A stretch of 64,000 bases of DNA, from positions 18,754,082 through 18,818,081 of the forward strand of contig NC_067207.1 in NCBI RefSeq assembly GCF_026262505.1. The letters run 5' to 3'. Positions 49,151 to 58,859 of the stretch are shown one piece after another. Position numbers and translations under genes: made by a program. Origin of the DNA: Trichomonas vaginalis G3 (taxonomy: Eukaryota; Parabasalia; Trichomonadida; Trichomonadidae). The notes below the pieces were generated by a model. That model saw nothing but the letters and a program-made list of their open reading frames with translations, ran no database searches and had not been told where the DNA came from. The stretch's first letter is position 1. Each line of letters opens with the position of its first letter.

Positions 49151-52100
49151 ATGAACAAAAACGGAACAGCTAAAATGATGATAATCAAATTAGAGCAGAA
49201 GGTAGAAGGTTATTTAAACGCTTCTATAACATTCCTGATGGTGCTAATCCTAAAACTCGTAGAAGCTATTTAAATGAAGCAATAGATTGCATATGAAGGG
49301 TTTGACATTTCATCAGAAGTGAGAGATTAGCGAGAATGTTAAATGTTAATATTGATTTCTATTATTGTGATCCTCAACCAGAAGACGTGGACATAAATAA
49401 GGTAGACTTTCCATTAGTGGAATCAATAATGATAGATCCAGAATTTGAAACAGTAAATATTTTATTAACACAGAGTCCATGTGGAAAACTTCACGCTGAC
49501 AGAATAACAGACGTTGAAGCACTCACCGGCTATAAAGTTTGTCCATATTGTAAAGAAGAAGTTTATTCTATCCGTGATGATCCAGAAAGGAAAAACCAAA
49601 GAAGATTTTTTAAAGCATTGTGAGAAATGTAAAGAAAATAATGGAAGATTAATTCAAGACGTTCAGTTGCAAAAGACACAGCAACCATATGCACCACATA
49701 TTACGAAACAGAAGATATATCAGTGGTTATTAGCTCACAATTTGCAGGAATATTATAAACCGACAAGATATTATATTACTTTTGACTTTGAAACATTAGA
49801 GACTAAAGAAGAATTACAACTTTCTGAGTGTGCAACTTTGAACGCTTACTTAAAACCATTCATGGTATCATCAACGGTTAAATTAAACGATAAAACATAT
49901 ACGAGGAATTTTTGCTTAACTTCGAGTGATTCTTTTATTTCTGATTGGATTGAGTTTTTATTTTCAACCTGTTCATTAGTTGCTAAATCAAATATGAGTC
50001 AATACAATGAATTATTGAAGTCGCAAACGGCGGGGACTTTGTCCCATACATTAAATGAAAAACAGAAGGAAGCATTTAAAGAACTTCTAGATGAGGAATT
50101 CAATAAAGTGAATATCATAGGTTTTAATTCGGGAAAGTTTGATTTAAATTTAATTCTTCGTGATTTAAACACTGCAAAATGGAAAATAAAATCAATGCTG
50201 GGTTCATCTTCACAATTTAAGCAAATCATTGTAAAGAAAACAAACGTTCCATATGAATTGAGATTTATTGACATCAGAAATTATATAGCGGGTGGGACAT
50301 TAGACCAATTCACTCAAGATTTCGGAAACAATAAATCACGTGTTAAATCCTTTTTCCCTTATCAATTCATCACATGGGAAAATTACGAAGAAGAATTATA
50401 TAAAGAGGAACCATTCACGAAAGATTCATTTTATTCAGCATTAACCCAAGAAACTATATCAGATAGTGATTATCAAATATATCTCAATGATGCTAAAAAT
50501 TTTAAGAATAGATTAGAATATTTTATTCATTATTGCAATAAAGATGTTGAAATTATGATTAACCCAATCGATAAAATTATTGAAGAAACATTTGTTTATA
50601 AAATTGACACGCTTCATAATCTTTCTTTATCATCGAATGCTTCAATGATTCGTTACGCTTTAGCATATAAAGACTTTAATCCTAATGAAAAATATCCTGA
50701 GGAAGAGATAGAATCAAGTTTTGAATTAACGAAAAAGTATTGGAAATATAAAATTGATTCATATAAGAAACAAGATGAAAAAGCAGAAAGGGATACTAAA
50801 AATAATGTTTCAATGGATGATTTTCAATACTATCACGATTTAATCCTTTCATCTAAATGCAAAATGTGTGGTAAAGCGTTTACATATGCAAATAAACCAA
50901 CATTGGATAGAATCGATAATGAAAAACCACATACCAAAGAAAATTGTCAGTTAATGTGTTGTTATTGCAATGTCGTAAAATCAAATAAAGATGAAGATGT
51001 TCAACGTTTAAGAATCAATTTAAGAAATTATGCATTAAAAAATAATTTACCAATGACTTTAGATTCAGTTGAAGCTTATCACATTCTCCGTAATGGAATT
51101 ACTGATGGTTTATCAAATGTTCAACATAGAGTAAATCTTAAAGGAATCACGCACATTAATAAACTTGCATATAATCCAGAAACTAAAACTGTATCAAATG
51201 AGGACACCACCAACATTATGACTCATTTCGTTGGTGTTGATTTTAATTCATTATATCCTTCATCATTTTCATCTAATCCTCATGATTTCATTCAATATAC
51301 GACCATAAAATGTATATGCCGGGAAGATTGAATGGTGTTATCATTTGTGATACAGCAACAAAGAAAGCAAAAGCACTGGGAATAATTAAGAAGAAAAATA
51401 CTTTATTCGTGGCCGAAGTAAAGGGTCACATTGATGAAAAATACATTAATGATTACATAAACTTTTTACCGATAATAAGAAACTTAGATATTATCACAGA
51501 TGAAAAAACAATTGGCAGTTTTATGTATAATTACATGAAATCAAACAATCTACCGGTTGACCAGAAACAGAGGAAATTAACTCAGTTAGCATCAACATAC
51601 AACCAATATCAACCATTTTCTTCTTATTATCTTTGGTATCTAATAGACAGATTTCATTTTATCATCGATGATATTCAATCAATTTTAACATTTACTAAAA
51701 ACACTTGCTTTAATGAATTTGCGAACGAATTTATGAACGAAAGACAAAAGGCTGAATTAGAAGGAAATAAAGGAAAAAGTTTATTTTGCAAGATTTCGCT
51801 TAATGGATCATATGGTTACGATGCAATGAATACACAAAATTACACAAAGACTAAAATAATGAATGCACAGAAGGCACGCGTTGCATGTATGTCAAATAAG
51901 TTTAAAAACATAAGAGAAATAGGTGAAGATACGTATCAATGATGCTCAAAGATAGATTTTATAGATGTGAACATGTTTACAAGAGGCATTCTTTACTTTA
52001 GATAATGCTAAATACTGGTATTTGGTTTTCATTTATGATTTTATGTATAAATGCATGAATGTTAATCGTTTTCATTTCATTGAAGGTGATACTGATTCAT

Positions 52101-52530
52101 CTTATTGGGCAATCGCTGGCGATCCAAATCTTCCTAACACTCAAGCATTTCAAGCAATTGTAACCGATAAACAATTTTATGATAAAAACATTTTCAAATT
52201 CGCACCATTTGATTTCTTCTGTTTTGATGAGAAATTTAAACCTAAATTAAAGAATAAAGTTGAAGAAAAAGCACATGAGAAGAAATTATTGGGTTTAGCA
52301 ATTGAGAAACAAGGTGATAACATGGTTGCTTTATGCCCTAAGTGTTATACATCATTCAACGGTTCAATTGATGGAAGTGATTTTAAAAAGATTGCACAAA
52401 AAATGAAAGGTGTTAGTTTACGACAAAATAAACAATTAACACCTAAAAATTATTTGGATATAATAAATGATAAAGTGATATTTGATGGTCAAATATTAAT
52501 TTACAACTTAAAAACGGGGAAATGACTCGC
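49150..52530 (+). pseudogene. Polinton DNA polymerase B (pPolB) region, broken
   Basis: The order of parts matches a protein-primed family B polymerase: 3'-5' exonuclease motif with FDFETLE near 49.8 kb, an HNH-like zinc module near 50.9 kb (CKMCGKAF, LDRIDN, NCQLMCCYCN), polymerase motif A (DFNSLYPSSF) near 51.2 kb, motif B (KISLNGSYGYD) near 51.8 kb, and motif C (GDTDSSYW) near 52.1 kb. The gene is broken in about four places and cannot be expected to give an enzyme. Confidence 0.9.
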
Positions 52531-52738
52531 TTAACAATCGGTAAGACTGCATTAACAGGAGCACACACTAAGGCTGTATGTTGTGAAAATGGATGTTGTA
52601 TGCCATTTATTTAATACAATTTAAAATTTTATTTTTAATAAAATGCCACAGAAGAGACAAAAGGAACCGTTAATAATGGTTTTGATTCTTGATCAAAGAG
52701 GTGGGCACCCCTAAAACATTTATTTTATTTTTATATAA

Positions 52739-53425
52739 ATGGATAACACAGATTTAAAAATTTTAATTGATGATTTAGTATTTAATCAAAATTTTCTTAA
52801 TTATTATGATTTAAAAGCATATCTTCAAAAATATGATAACAATATAACGGGTGATGATATGGAATATTATTATCCATATTATAAAAATGAAATTTTGAAA
52901 TATCATGATAAAATAATTTCTAAAATTAAAGACAAAATTAAAAATAATGAATATATAAAGGGAAAAACTAAATCACAACTTAAACAATTGAAAGATTTCA
53001 AAAATAAAGTATTAACAGAAGAAGATATTGATGAATTATATAATTTATATAATCCTGAGCCGCAAAAAACAAAGGTGCAAAACGCCCAGGTCATTCAGAC
53101 CATAAATGATGCACAAGCTTTAATTTATGATTCATTAGTTAAACCACATTCAGCCCAACTTTTAAATGAAGATCAACTTTTGGAATTCATCCTTCAACAT
53201 AAACTCGAAGCGGGAAAGTATATCAAACCTTTATATACAGTATATTTAAAACAAATGAATAAAATACATCCAGAATTAATGAAAGGAGGAATGAAATCCA
53301 AAATCAAAGCAGATAAAATTAAACCACTTGCAACACCAAAACCTCCAACAGTAGTACCACCTCCTCCTTCAGTTAATCCTTCATCATTCACTTTATTGTA
53401 TCCATTTCAAACATTAAAGAAGTAA
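52739..53425 (+). CDS. Polinton hypothetical protein (228 aa)
   Basis: Starts MDNTDLKILIDDLVF, directly after an A/T-rich leader (TTTATTTTTATATAA) of the kind found before many genes of this element. Lys/Asn/Tyr-rich with a Pro-rich C-terminus (TPKPPTVVPPPPSV). No domain recognised; the position before the integrase is its only context. Confidence 0.5.
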   Translation: MDNTDLKILIDDLVFNQNFLNYYDLKAYLQKYDNNITGDDMEYYYPYYKNEILKYHDKIISKIKDKIKNNEYIKGKTKSQLKQLKDFKNKVLTEEDIDELYNLYNPEPQKTKVQNAQVIQTINDAQALIYDSLVKPHSAQLLNEDQLLEFILQHKLEAGKYIKPLYTVYLKQMNKIHPELMKGGMKSKIKADKIKPLATPKPPTVVPPPPSVNPSSFTLLYPFQTLKK

Positions 53426-53429
53426 AAAG

Positions 53430-54244
53430 ATTTTAAAAGGGATTTCAAGATATTAAATAAACCAACTGACCCAAAAATTCAACCGTTAAAGGAAAAATTT
53501 AGTCGCCCCTCATTTGCTCCATATCCATATTCATACGAAATCGATCATTTAGAATATTCAAAAGGAAACGTTACTTATTTATTTGCCATTAACATTAACA
53601 CCATATATTTATATTGCATTCCGGTGAAAGGGAAAACAGAACAGGAAACAAGAAGAGCTATTCAATACTTACTAGATCATGAAAGAGTAGATAATATCAG
53701 GGGTGATGGTGATAAAGGATTTCAGGCAGCTATGGCTCATTATTTCCCACAAATTAATTTTTACTTTTCATCCTCTCCATATACGTTTCATAATAAAATA
53801 GTTGATGCAGTAATGAGAACTCTTAGAGATGCGTTAGGGGTTAACGGTCAGATATACTGGGATGGAAATCATGACTCCATCATACAGCAGTTAGTATATT
53901 ATTACAATAATACATGGCATAGAACTATAAACATGAAACCAGTGGAAATGAAAAATGATATTTCAAAAGAATGGGAATATATTAGAAAGCAAATGGAAAG
54001 GTTAAATGATGTTAAACGTGAACAAATTAATTCGGGGCTCATGAATTTTAAACAAGGGGATAAAGTTTTGATTCATCTCGATTATGGAAAAACTGATAAA
54101 TCAATGACAAAAAGAAGACGAAGATTTGACACAATAGCTGAATTTGTTAGATATATTAACGGCAATGCATTAGTTGAAGTTGACAATAAATTAATAGAAA
54201 TTCCGATTTATTTTATTACTCCATTATATTTAAATAATATTTAA
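53430..54244 (+). pseudogene. Polinton integrase (rve plus chromo-like tail), region broken
   Basis: Family features: first acidic residue in YEIDHLEYSKGN, second in IRGDGDKGFQAA, the helix with VDAVMRTLRDALG, the YYNNTWHRTI segment, and a basic C-terminal beta domain (GDKVLIHLDYGK..) as in Polinton integrases. About one break; treated as fossil. The catalytic core is only distantly related to the transposase at 38.1 kb. Confidence 0.85.
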
Positions 54245-54265
54245 TTTTTTTTTATTTCGTAAGAA

Positions 54266-54538
54266 ATGAGTGACAATAAAGCAGCCAAGAGTCCTGATGA
54301 TGAATATAAAAAGAAACTAAACAAAATTAAATCAAAAATATGCTATTACAAAAAGAAGCCGCAATGTGGTGGGGTTGAAAACGATCAAGAGAGGAAAGAA
54401 ATAATCGAAAAATTAGAAACTTACCGTTCAATCCTTAAACTGAGCGAAGCAAAAATAAAAGAATTTAATAGAATAAATAAATTGGTTGGAAGAGATGAAT
54501 TTAATAAAGATGAATTTTTAAACTCAATCCAAATTTAA
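54266..54538 (+). CDS. Polinton small basic protein (90 aa)
   Basis: Starts MSDNKAAKSPDDEYKKKLNK after the usual A/T leader. Lys-rich and helical (ERKEIIEKLETYRSILKLSE), no domain recognised; could bind DNA. Last plus-strand gene before the strand switch. Confidence 0.5.
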   Translation: MSDNKAAKSPDDEYKKKLNKIKSKICYYKKKPQCGGVENDQERKEIIEKLETYRSILKLSEAKIKEFNRINKLVGRDEFNKDEFLNSIQI

Positions 54539-54548
54539 TTTTTATTCC

Positions 54549-54662
54549 TCATCTTCTCGGTTTTTGTGGTTTGTTGTTTTTAATTTGTTTTTGCATCATT
54601 TTTATCATTTCCTCCCTTGTTATGATTCGTGGTAAATTTTGAGCTTGTGGAGGGGTATCCAT
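54549..54662 (-). CDS. Polinton small ORF (37 aa)
   Basis: On the minus strand, MDTPPQAQNLPRIITREEMI followed by a basic end (NNKPQKPRR). Preceded by TTTTATTTTTATATAA, the same leader as larger genes of the element, which is the main reason to list it. Function unknown. Confidence 0.4.
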   Translation of the reverse strand: MDTPPQAQNLPRIITREEMIKMMQKQIKNNKPQKPRR

Positions 54663-54697
54663 TTATATAAAAATAAAATTTGATGTTATCAGTTAAT

Positions 54698-54972
54698 GTT
54701 ATCATTAATGATTTCAGGTTATTCAATAATTAATTATTTTTGAAGAACTGAGGGTGTCACTACGTCACCATGTGTCACTCGGTTAATTAACTTCTCTGAA
54801 AAAATGAGACAACATGACATTTTGACAACATAGTGGGATTAATGAGGAAGGCACTTATGAATTATTTTTGAAGAACTGAAGGTGTCACTACGTCACCATG
54901 TGTCACTCGGTTAATTAACTTCTCTGAAAAAATGAGACAACATGACATTTTGACAACATAGTGGGATTAATG
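54698..54972. repeat. Duplicated intergenic module, also inverted at 57384-57518
   Basis: A 113-bp unit at 54732-54844 recurs at 54860-54972 with one or two changes. It contains GTGTCACTACGTCACC and GTGTCACTCGGTTAATTAAC. The stretch 54698-54832 is repeated in reverse orientation at 57384-57518, essentially identical, on the other side of the helicase gene. Confidence 0.92.
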
Positions 54973-54995
54973 CAAAAATAAATTCAAATCATACT

Positions 54996-57308
54996 TTATA
55001 AAGCTTCATTTACAGGTATTTCATCATCAGTAAATGAATCCTCATTATCGTTTGGTTCAACCTGTTTATATAATCCTTTCATTTCTTCTTTCAAAACATA
55101 ATACCATGTCTGTTTACCATCTATTCTTCTCTGTTTCTTATCACATTTATCCTTAATGCTCATTTGAAAATTCTTGTCTTTCATGTCTGATGGTTTGCAG
55201 AATAGAGCATTTTTACACGTCATACCTACACACAATTCATCATAATGTGTATTTATCCATACATCTAAAGGATTTGTTGATAATTCAATTAAATCTTGTT
55301 TGGCTTCAGTCATCGGTATGATTCGTACATTAAATGATGAAAGGTCATATTGCATAAAATACGTCAGCAAATTATCATAAAATTCCTTTGTGCATGAATC
55401 CATTAAATTCTTGAAGTAATCAAATTGACCCTTAAATTTACCATTGACCCTTAAAACCACATATCTTCTGTCTCCAACTTCAATTTTGACAGGGTAAACA
55501 TTGTTAGTTACGAAAATGAAGTTTGCAACGTTCTGTGCTGTTCTTCTGGGTTGATTCTTTTCATTAATTCTAATCTCATTATCCGTTATAATTGATTTCA
55601 AAGCGTTGAAGTTTGCGAGTCTATCTTCACCTACATTCTTGAGTTCATTAAGTACAAGAAACATTTTATTCTCAACTACTGAATTGAAATTACCCGTTAG
55701 CTCACCTATTTCAGTAATGTTTTTACATGAATAACCAGCGAGAAGTTCAGAAATAATGTCTGTAAATCTGTTTTTACCTGTTCCCTGAAGTCCTTTCAAA
55801 ATAATTGCTGTTTCATTCTTGATTCCAGGATGTTGAATCATTGATGCAATCCAGCCGAGAAGGTATTTATACACTTCATCGTTATTATCACAAATGGCTT
55901 CTTTAATGAAATTCATAAACATCTCAATTTTTGAGTAATCTGGTTTTTCGAGAATGTTGTATTTATAACCTTGAAACGTTGAGAAAACATCTGGAGAATC
56001 AGATTTAAAGCAAACACCCTTAACGGTTAATGAAGACAATTGATTTAATAGTACGTCCCATGCTGTTATTGTTTTACCTTCTTCTTTAAATAATTTAATC
56101 ATTTTAAGTGACTCTTTCATGTTTGATTGAAGAACGAATGATATTTGATTCATTTTGTCGTGGATGTTGTAATCTTTTTGAATGAAGTATTTGTTTCCAC
56201 AATCTACAAAACGGATTACACGTGATAAATCCTCAATTACTTCAGAACTGTTTTTATACTGATGATTTTCAGCCTTGCGTCTAATATCCGTTATCAAAAA
56301 CGAGTCATCAAGTTTTATATCAAATGTTATTTTTGGCTTACGTAATAAAGGTAAAACATATTCATCATAATATTCCTTTTGATATAGTTTTAGAATCTTC
56401 ACCAAAACAAATGGAGAAGTCATTAAATGTGCATATCTATTACGTGCTTTTTCAAAATTACTTTTTGCATTTTCTGTTAAACTACAGAAGTTATAAACGT
56501 TGTCGTATGCTTCATTAATTAAATGATTGGGTAACGAATTAATAGCTTGAAATAGTGTGAATAATGTAACTTCTTTTTCTAAATTCTTGTTTCCACCGTC
56601 ATTATGTACTTCAAAATCACAGATGCCATCAACTATGCTTTGAGCTAGTTTATCGTCAATGTTTACATCTTTGTTCTCATTCATGATAGTCTTTATTTCT
56701 TCGTTCTTCTGTTCAACTCTTACCTTAATATTCAAATCATTTAATATATCATTCACTGTTCTAGTTAATGTTGAATCATAACTTCCACGAATGAATGAGT
56801 ATGTATTGACTGGTTCTGTTGCATTCTTGCGAACTCTTGAATCAGCCATAACTACTAAAGAACGCTTTGAATCATCCATTGAAGTCATTATATCAATATC
56901 ATAATCATTGCAGGAATAACATTTAATCATTCTGTTCGAAACTGCATAGAAGAAATTAGTGTTGCAATAAATGTGAAGACCTCCCGAAGCGGTTTTAACG
57001 ATAACATCTTTATCCGAAAGTTTTGATAAAATGTCTTTTCTAACTGTTTCTTTAAGTTCATCATTGTATGATTTATTAATATCAACATCTATAATCGTTA
57101 AATTTGATATTTTATTTACTAATAAAGCCATACCGGTTTTCCTTCCTCTTCCTCCATCATGTTTGAGGTAGTTATGTAAATCAATCATGTTTTCACCAAT
57201 TCTTTCGTTGAGGGTTTTAGTTTCTGCCACAACTAATTCCTCAACTAATGAATCAATAACTTTTTCATCAGAAACGATATAGTCACTGTTGTTGTTTGTT
57301 GTCGTCAT
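54996..57308 (-). CDS. Polinton primase-helicase (AEP-like N-terminus, SF3/D5-like helicase)
   Basis: 770 residues, frame looks whole. N-terminal primase-polymerase-like signatures: IIDVDIN (72-78) and KTASGGLHIY (105-114). The C-terminal superfamily 3 helicase has Walker A GLQGTGKNR (506-514), Walker B-like MFLVLNELKNVGE, the DNEIRINEKN..NFIFVTNN sensor region and GDRRYVVLRV. This layout is that of D5-type replication proteins of large DNA viruses and plasmid-like elements. It would unwind and prime the element's DNA in the nucleus. The gene stands between inverted copies of one intergenic module. Confidence 0.88.
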   Translation of the reverse strand: MTTTNNNSDYIVSDEKVIDSLVEELVVAETKTLNERIGENMIDLHNYLKHDGGRGRKTGMALLVNKISNLTIIDVDINKSYNDELKETVRKDILSKLSDKDVIVKTASGGLHIYCNTNFFYAVSNRMIKCYSCNDYDIDIMTSMDDSKRSLVVMADSRVRKNATEPVNTYSFIRGSYDSTLTRTVNDILNDLNIKVRVEQKNEEIKTIMNENKDVNIDDKLAQSIVDGICDFEVHNDGGNKNLEKEVTLFTLFQAINSLPNHLINEAYDNVYNFCSLTENAKSNFEKARNRYAHLMTSPFVLVKILKLYQKEYYDEYVLPLLRKPKITFDIKLDDSFLITDIRRKAENHQYKNSSEVIEDLSRVIRFVDCGNKYFIQKDYNIHDKMNQISFVLQSNMKESLKMIKLFKEEGKTITAWDVLLNQLSSLTVKGVCFKSDSPDVFSTFQGYKYNILEKPDYSKIEMFMNFIKEAICDNNDEVYKYLLGWIASMIQHPGIKNETAIILKGLQGTGKNRFTDIISELLAGYSCKNITEIGELTGNFNSVVENKMFLVLNELKNVGEDRLANFNALKSIITDNEIRINEKNQPRRTAQNVANFIFVTNNVYPVKIEVGDRRYVVLRVNGKFKGQFDYFKNLMDSCTKEFYDNLLTYFMQYDLSSFNVRIIPMTEAKQDLIELSTNPLDVWINTHYDELCVGMTCKNALFCKPSDMKDKNFQMSIKDKCDKKQRRIDGKQTWYYVLKEEMKGLYKQVEPNDNEDSFTDDEIPVNEAL

Positions 57309-57326
57309 TTATATAGGAATAAAAAA

Positions 57327-57518
57327 ATAAAAATAATTTTAAAACTAACTTTATTTTTGGGCTGCATCATATTTCCAGTGATGTTGTCAAAATGTCATGT
57401 TGTCTCATTTTTTCAGAGAAGTTAATTAACCGAGTGACACATGGTGACGTAGTGACACCCTCAGTTCTTCAAAAATAATTAATTATTGAATAACCTGAAA
57501 TCATTAATGATAACATAT
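57327..57518. promoter_or_regulatory. Upstream module of the helicase gene, shared with KilA-N gene
   Basis: The part 57327-57404 (AATTTTAAAACTAACTTTAT, then CTGCATCATATTTCCAGTGA) is nearly identical to 58247-58324 before the KilA-N gene: a common promoter or leader region. The rest (to 57518) is the inverted copy of the 54.7-kb module. Confidence 0.7.
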
Positions 57519-57554
57519 ATTTTTGGTCGTTAATGATAAAAATAAATGGTTCAT

Positions 57555-58216
57555 TTACTCACAATATTTTTGTACAAAACGACCCCAAACTTTTAACTTC
57601 TTTTCTGCAGCTTCAAATGCTATCTTAGCGAGTTCATATTCTCTAAATTCTCTCTTTAAATCTTCTTGTTCCCATTGGTCTAGTTCGTATGGGGAATCCC
57701 TATAACCATAACATATCTCACGTTCATGTTCTAATTGTTTTTCGCGCATTTTTCCAACTTCTTCTTCAAACAAATGTTTAGCATTCTCTACTGTATCTTC
57801 GAGTTCTTCTTCATCTAATTTCTCATGAACTTTCTTGTCTATGGAGTCCATAATTTTTCCAACTGCTATGCAATATTTTGGAGAAGCCCACATTGCTATA
57901 TAGTTTATAAGTCTTGGGTCTACATACGTTCCTCTAACCTGTTTGATTTCATCAGGAATTCCTGCATGAATTTTGTATAAAAAGCAACCGCCGGAATTCC
58001 GACTGTTGCTATATTCTTCACAAAATGCCTTATAATACTCTTCCCAGGACTTATTTTCCAACAACTTTCTAAAGTCTTTCCTAAACTGCTGACACATCTT
58101 TGTTGCATTAATGTAACCATCCTTGTCTCTACGTAAGATTTCAATACCATTATAAGTGCCTTTTGTGAATGTTTCGCCATTTGATTTGTTCGTGAATGTT
58201 TTTACTTCGACTGACA
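57555..58216 (-). CDS. KilA-N domain protein of the Polinton
   Basis: About 220 residues from MSVEVKTFTNKSNGETF; the frame is open further upstream but this Met follows the A/T leader and starts the domain. KilA-N signatures: RRDKDGYINATKMCQQF, then GTYVDPRLINYIAMWASPKY. The C-terminal half is a long Glu/Lys-rich coiled coil. KilA-N proteins of large DNA viruses and phages bind nucleic acid. Its upstream region duplicates that of the helicase, so the two may be co-regulated. Confidence 0.85.
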
Positions 58217-58246
58217 TTTCTGTTCTTACATACAAAATAAAAAAAT

Positions 58247-58400
58247 AAATAAAAATAATTTTAAAACTAACTTTATTTTTGGACTGCATCATATTTCCAG
58301 TGATGTTGTCAAAATGTCATGTTGTCATCATTTTTAAAAGAAGTTAATTGTCATGGTAGCACATGGTAACATGGTAGCACTGAAATCAAATTTTGTTATC
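58247..58400. promoter_or_regulatory. Upstream module of the KilA-N gene
   Basis: 58247-58324 copies 57327-57404. The following 75 bp are a diverged version of the duplicated intergenic module, with GGTAGCACATGGTAACATGG in place of the GTGTCAC elements. Confidence 0.65.
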
Positions 58401-58433
58401 AGTTATTTTATCATCATTTTATTAACTTCATCT

Positions 58434-58586
58434 TTAGTTAATAATTTGAATGGATTCGCTAATGTTCCACCTTGAGTCACAAACACTTGCCCCGGCTAAT
58501 TGTGAAGAACCTGGGATAAGTACTCCATGAAATGATTTCATTGGTAACATTAATTTAGAAATAGTTGGCTTAATTAATTTTGTCAT
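58434..58586 (-). CDS. Polinton small ORF (50 aa)
   Basis: Starts MTKLIKPTISKLMLPMKSFH after an A/T leader. Contains LIPGSSQLAGASV. No family named; may be part of a once longer product. Low certainty. Confidence 0.3.
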   Translation of the reverse strand: MTKLIKPTISKLMLPMKSFHGVLIPGSSQLAGASVCDSRWNISESIQIIN

Positions 58587-58680
58587 TTATGATAAAAATA
58601 AAATTACATAATTTAAATTTTTTTCTTTCTCATTTTCTCATCCTGTTTTGGTTTCAGCAACTTTTCAAGTTGTTGTCTTG

Positions 58681-58764
58681 TCAGTAACTTGAATTTAACT
58701 TTGGATCAAATATTGGGTTTCCATCTTTATCTCTTCCAATAACACCATATGGTAGAATCTTCAT
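58681..58764 (-). CDS. Polinton mini-ORF (27 aa)
   Basis: MKILPYGVIGRDKDGNPIFD and seven more residues, preceded by the usual leader (ATTTTTATTTTAGTATAA). Possibly the start of a lost gene. Confidence 0.3.
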   Translation of the reverse strand: MKILPYGVIGRDKDGNPIFDPKLNSSY

Positions 58765-58799
58765 TTATACTAAAATAAAAATTTAAATTATACCGTTTG

Positions 58800-58857
58800 C
58801 TCTTTTGGAGCTCAGGACTTTCAGTCCGTTCTAAAGTTTGTTTCACAAACATTGAGC
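58800..58857. terminator. Two small hairpins at the 3' end of the fibre gene
   Basis: GGACTTTCAGTCC-type and GTTTGTTTCACAAAC-type palindromes lie within 60 bp directly after the stop of the minus-strand fibre gene. A role in 3'-end formation is inference. Confidence 0.3.
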
Positions 58858-58859
58858 GT

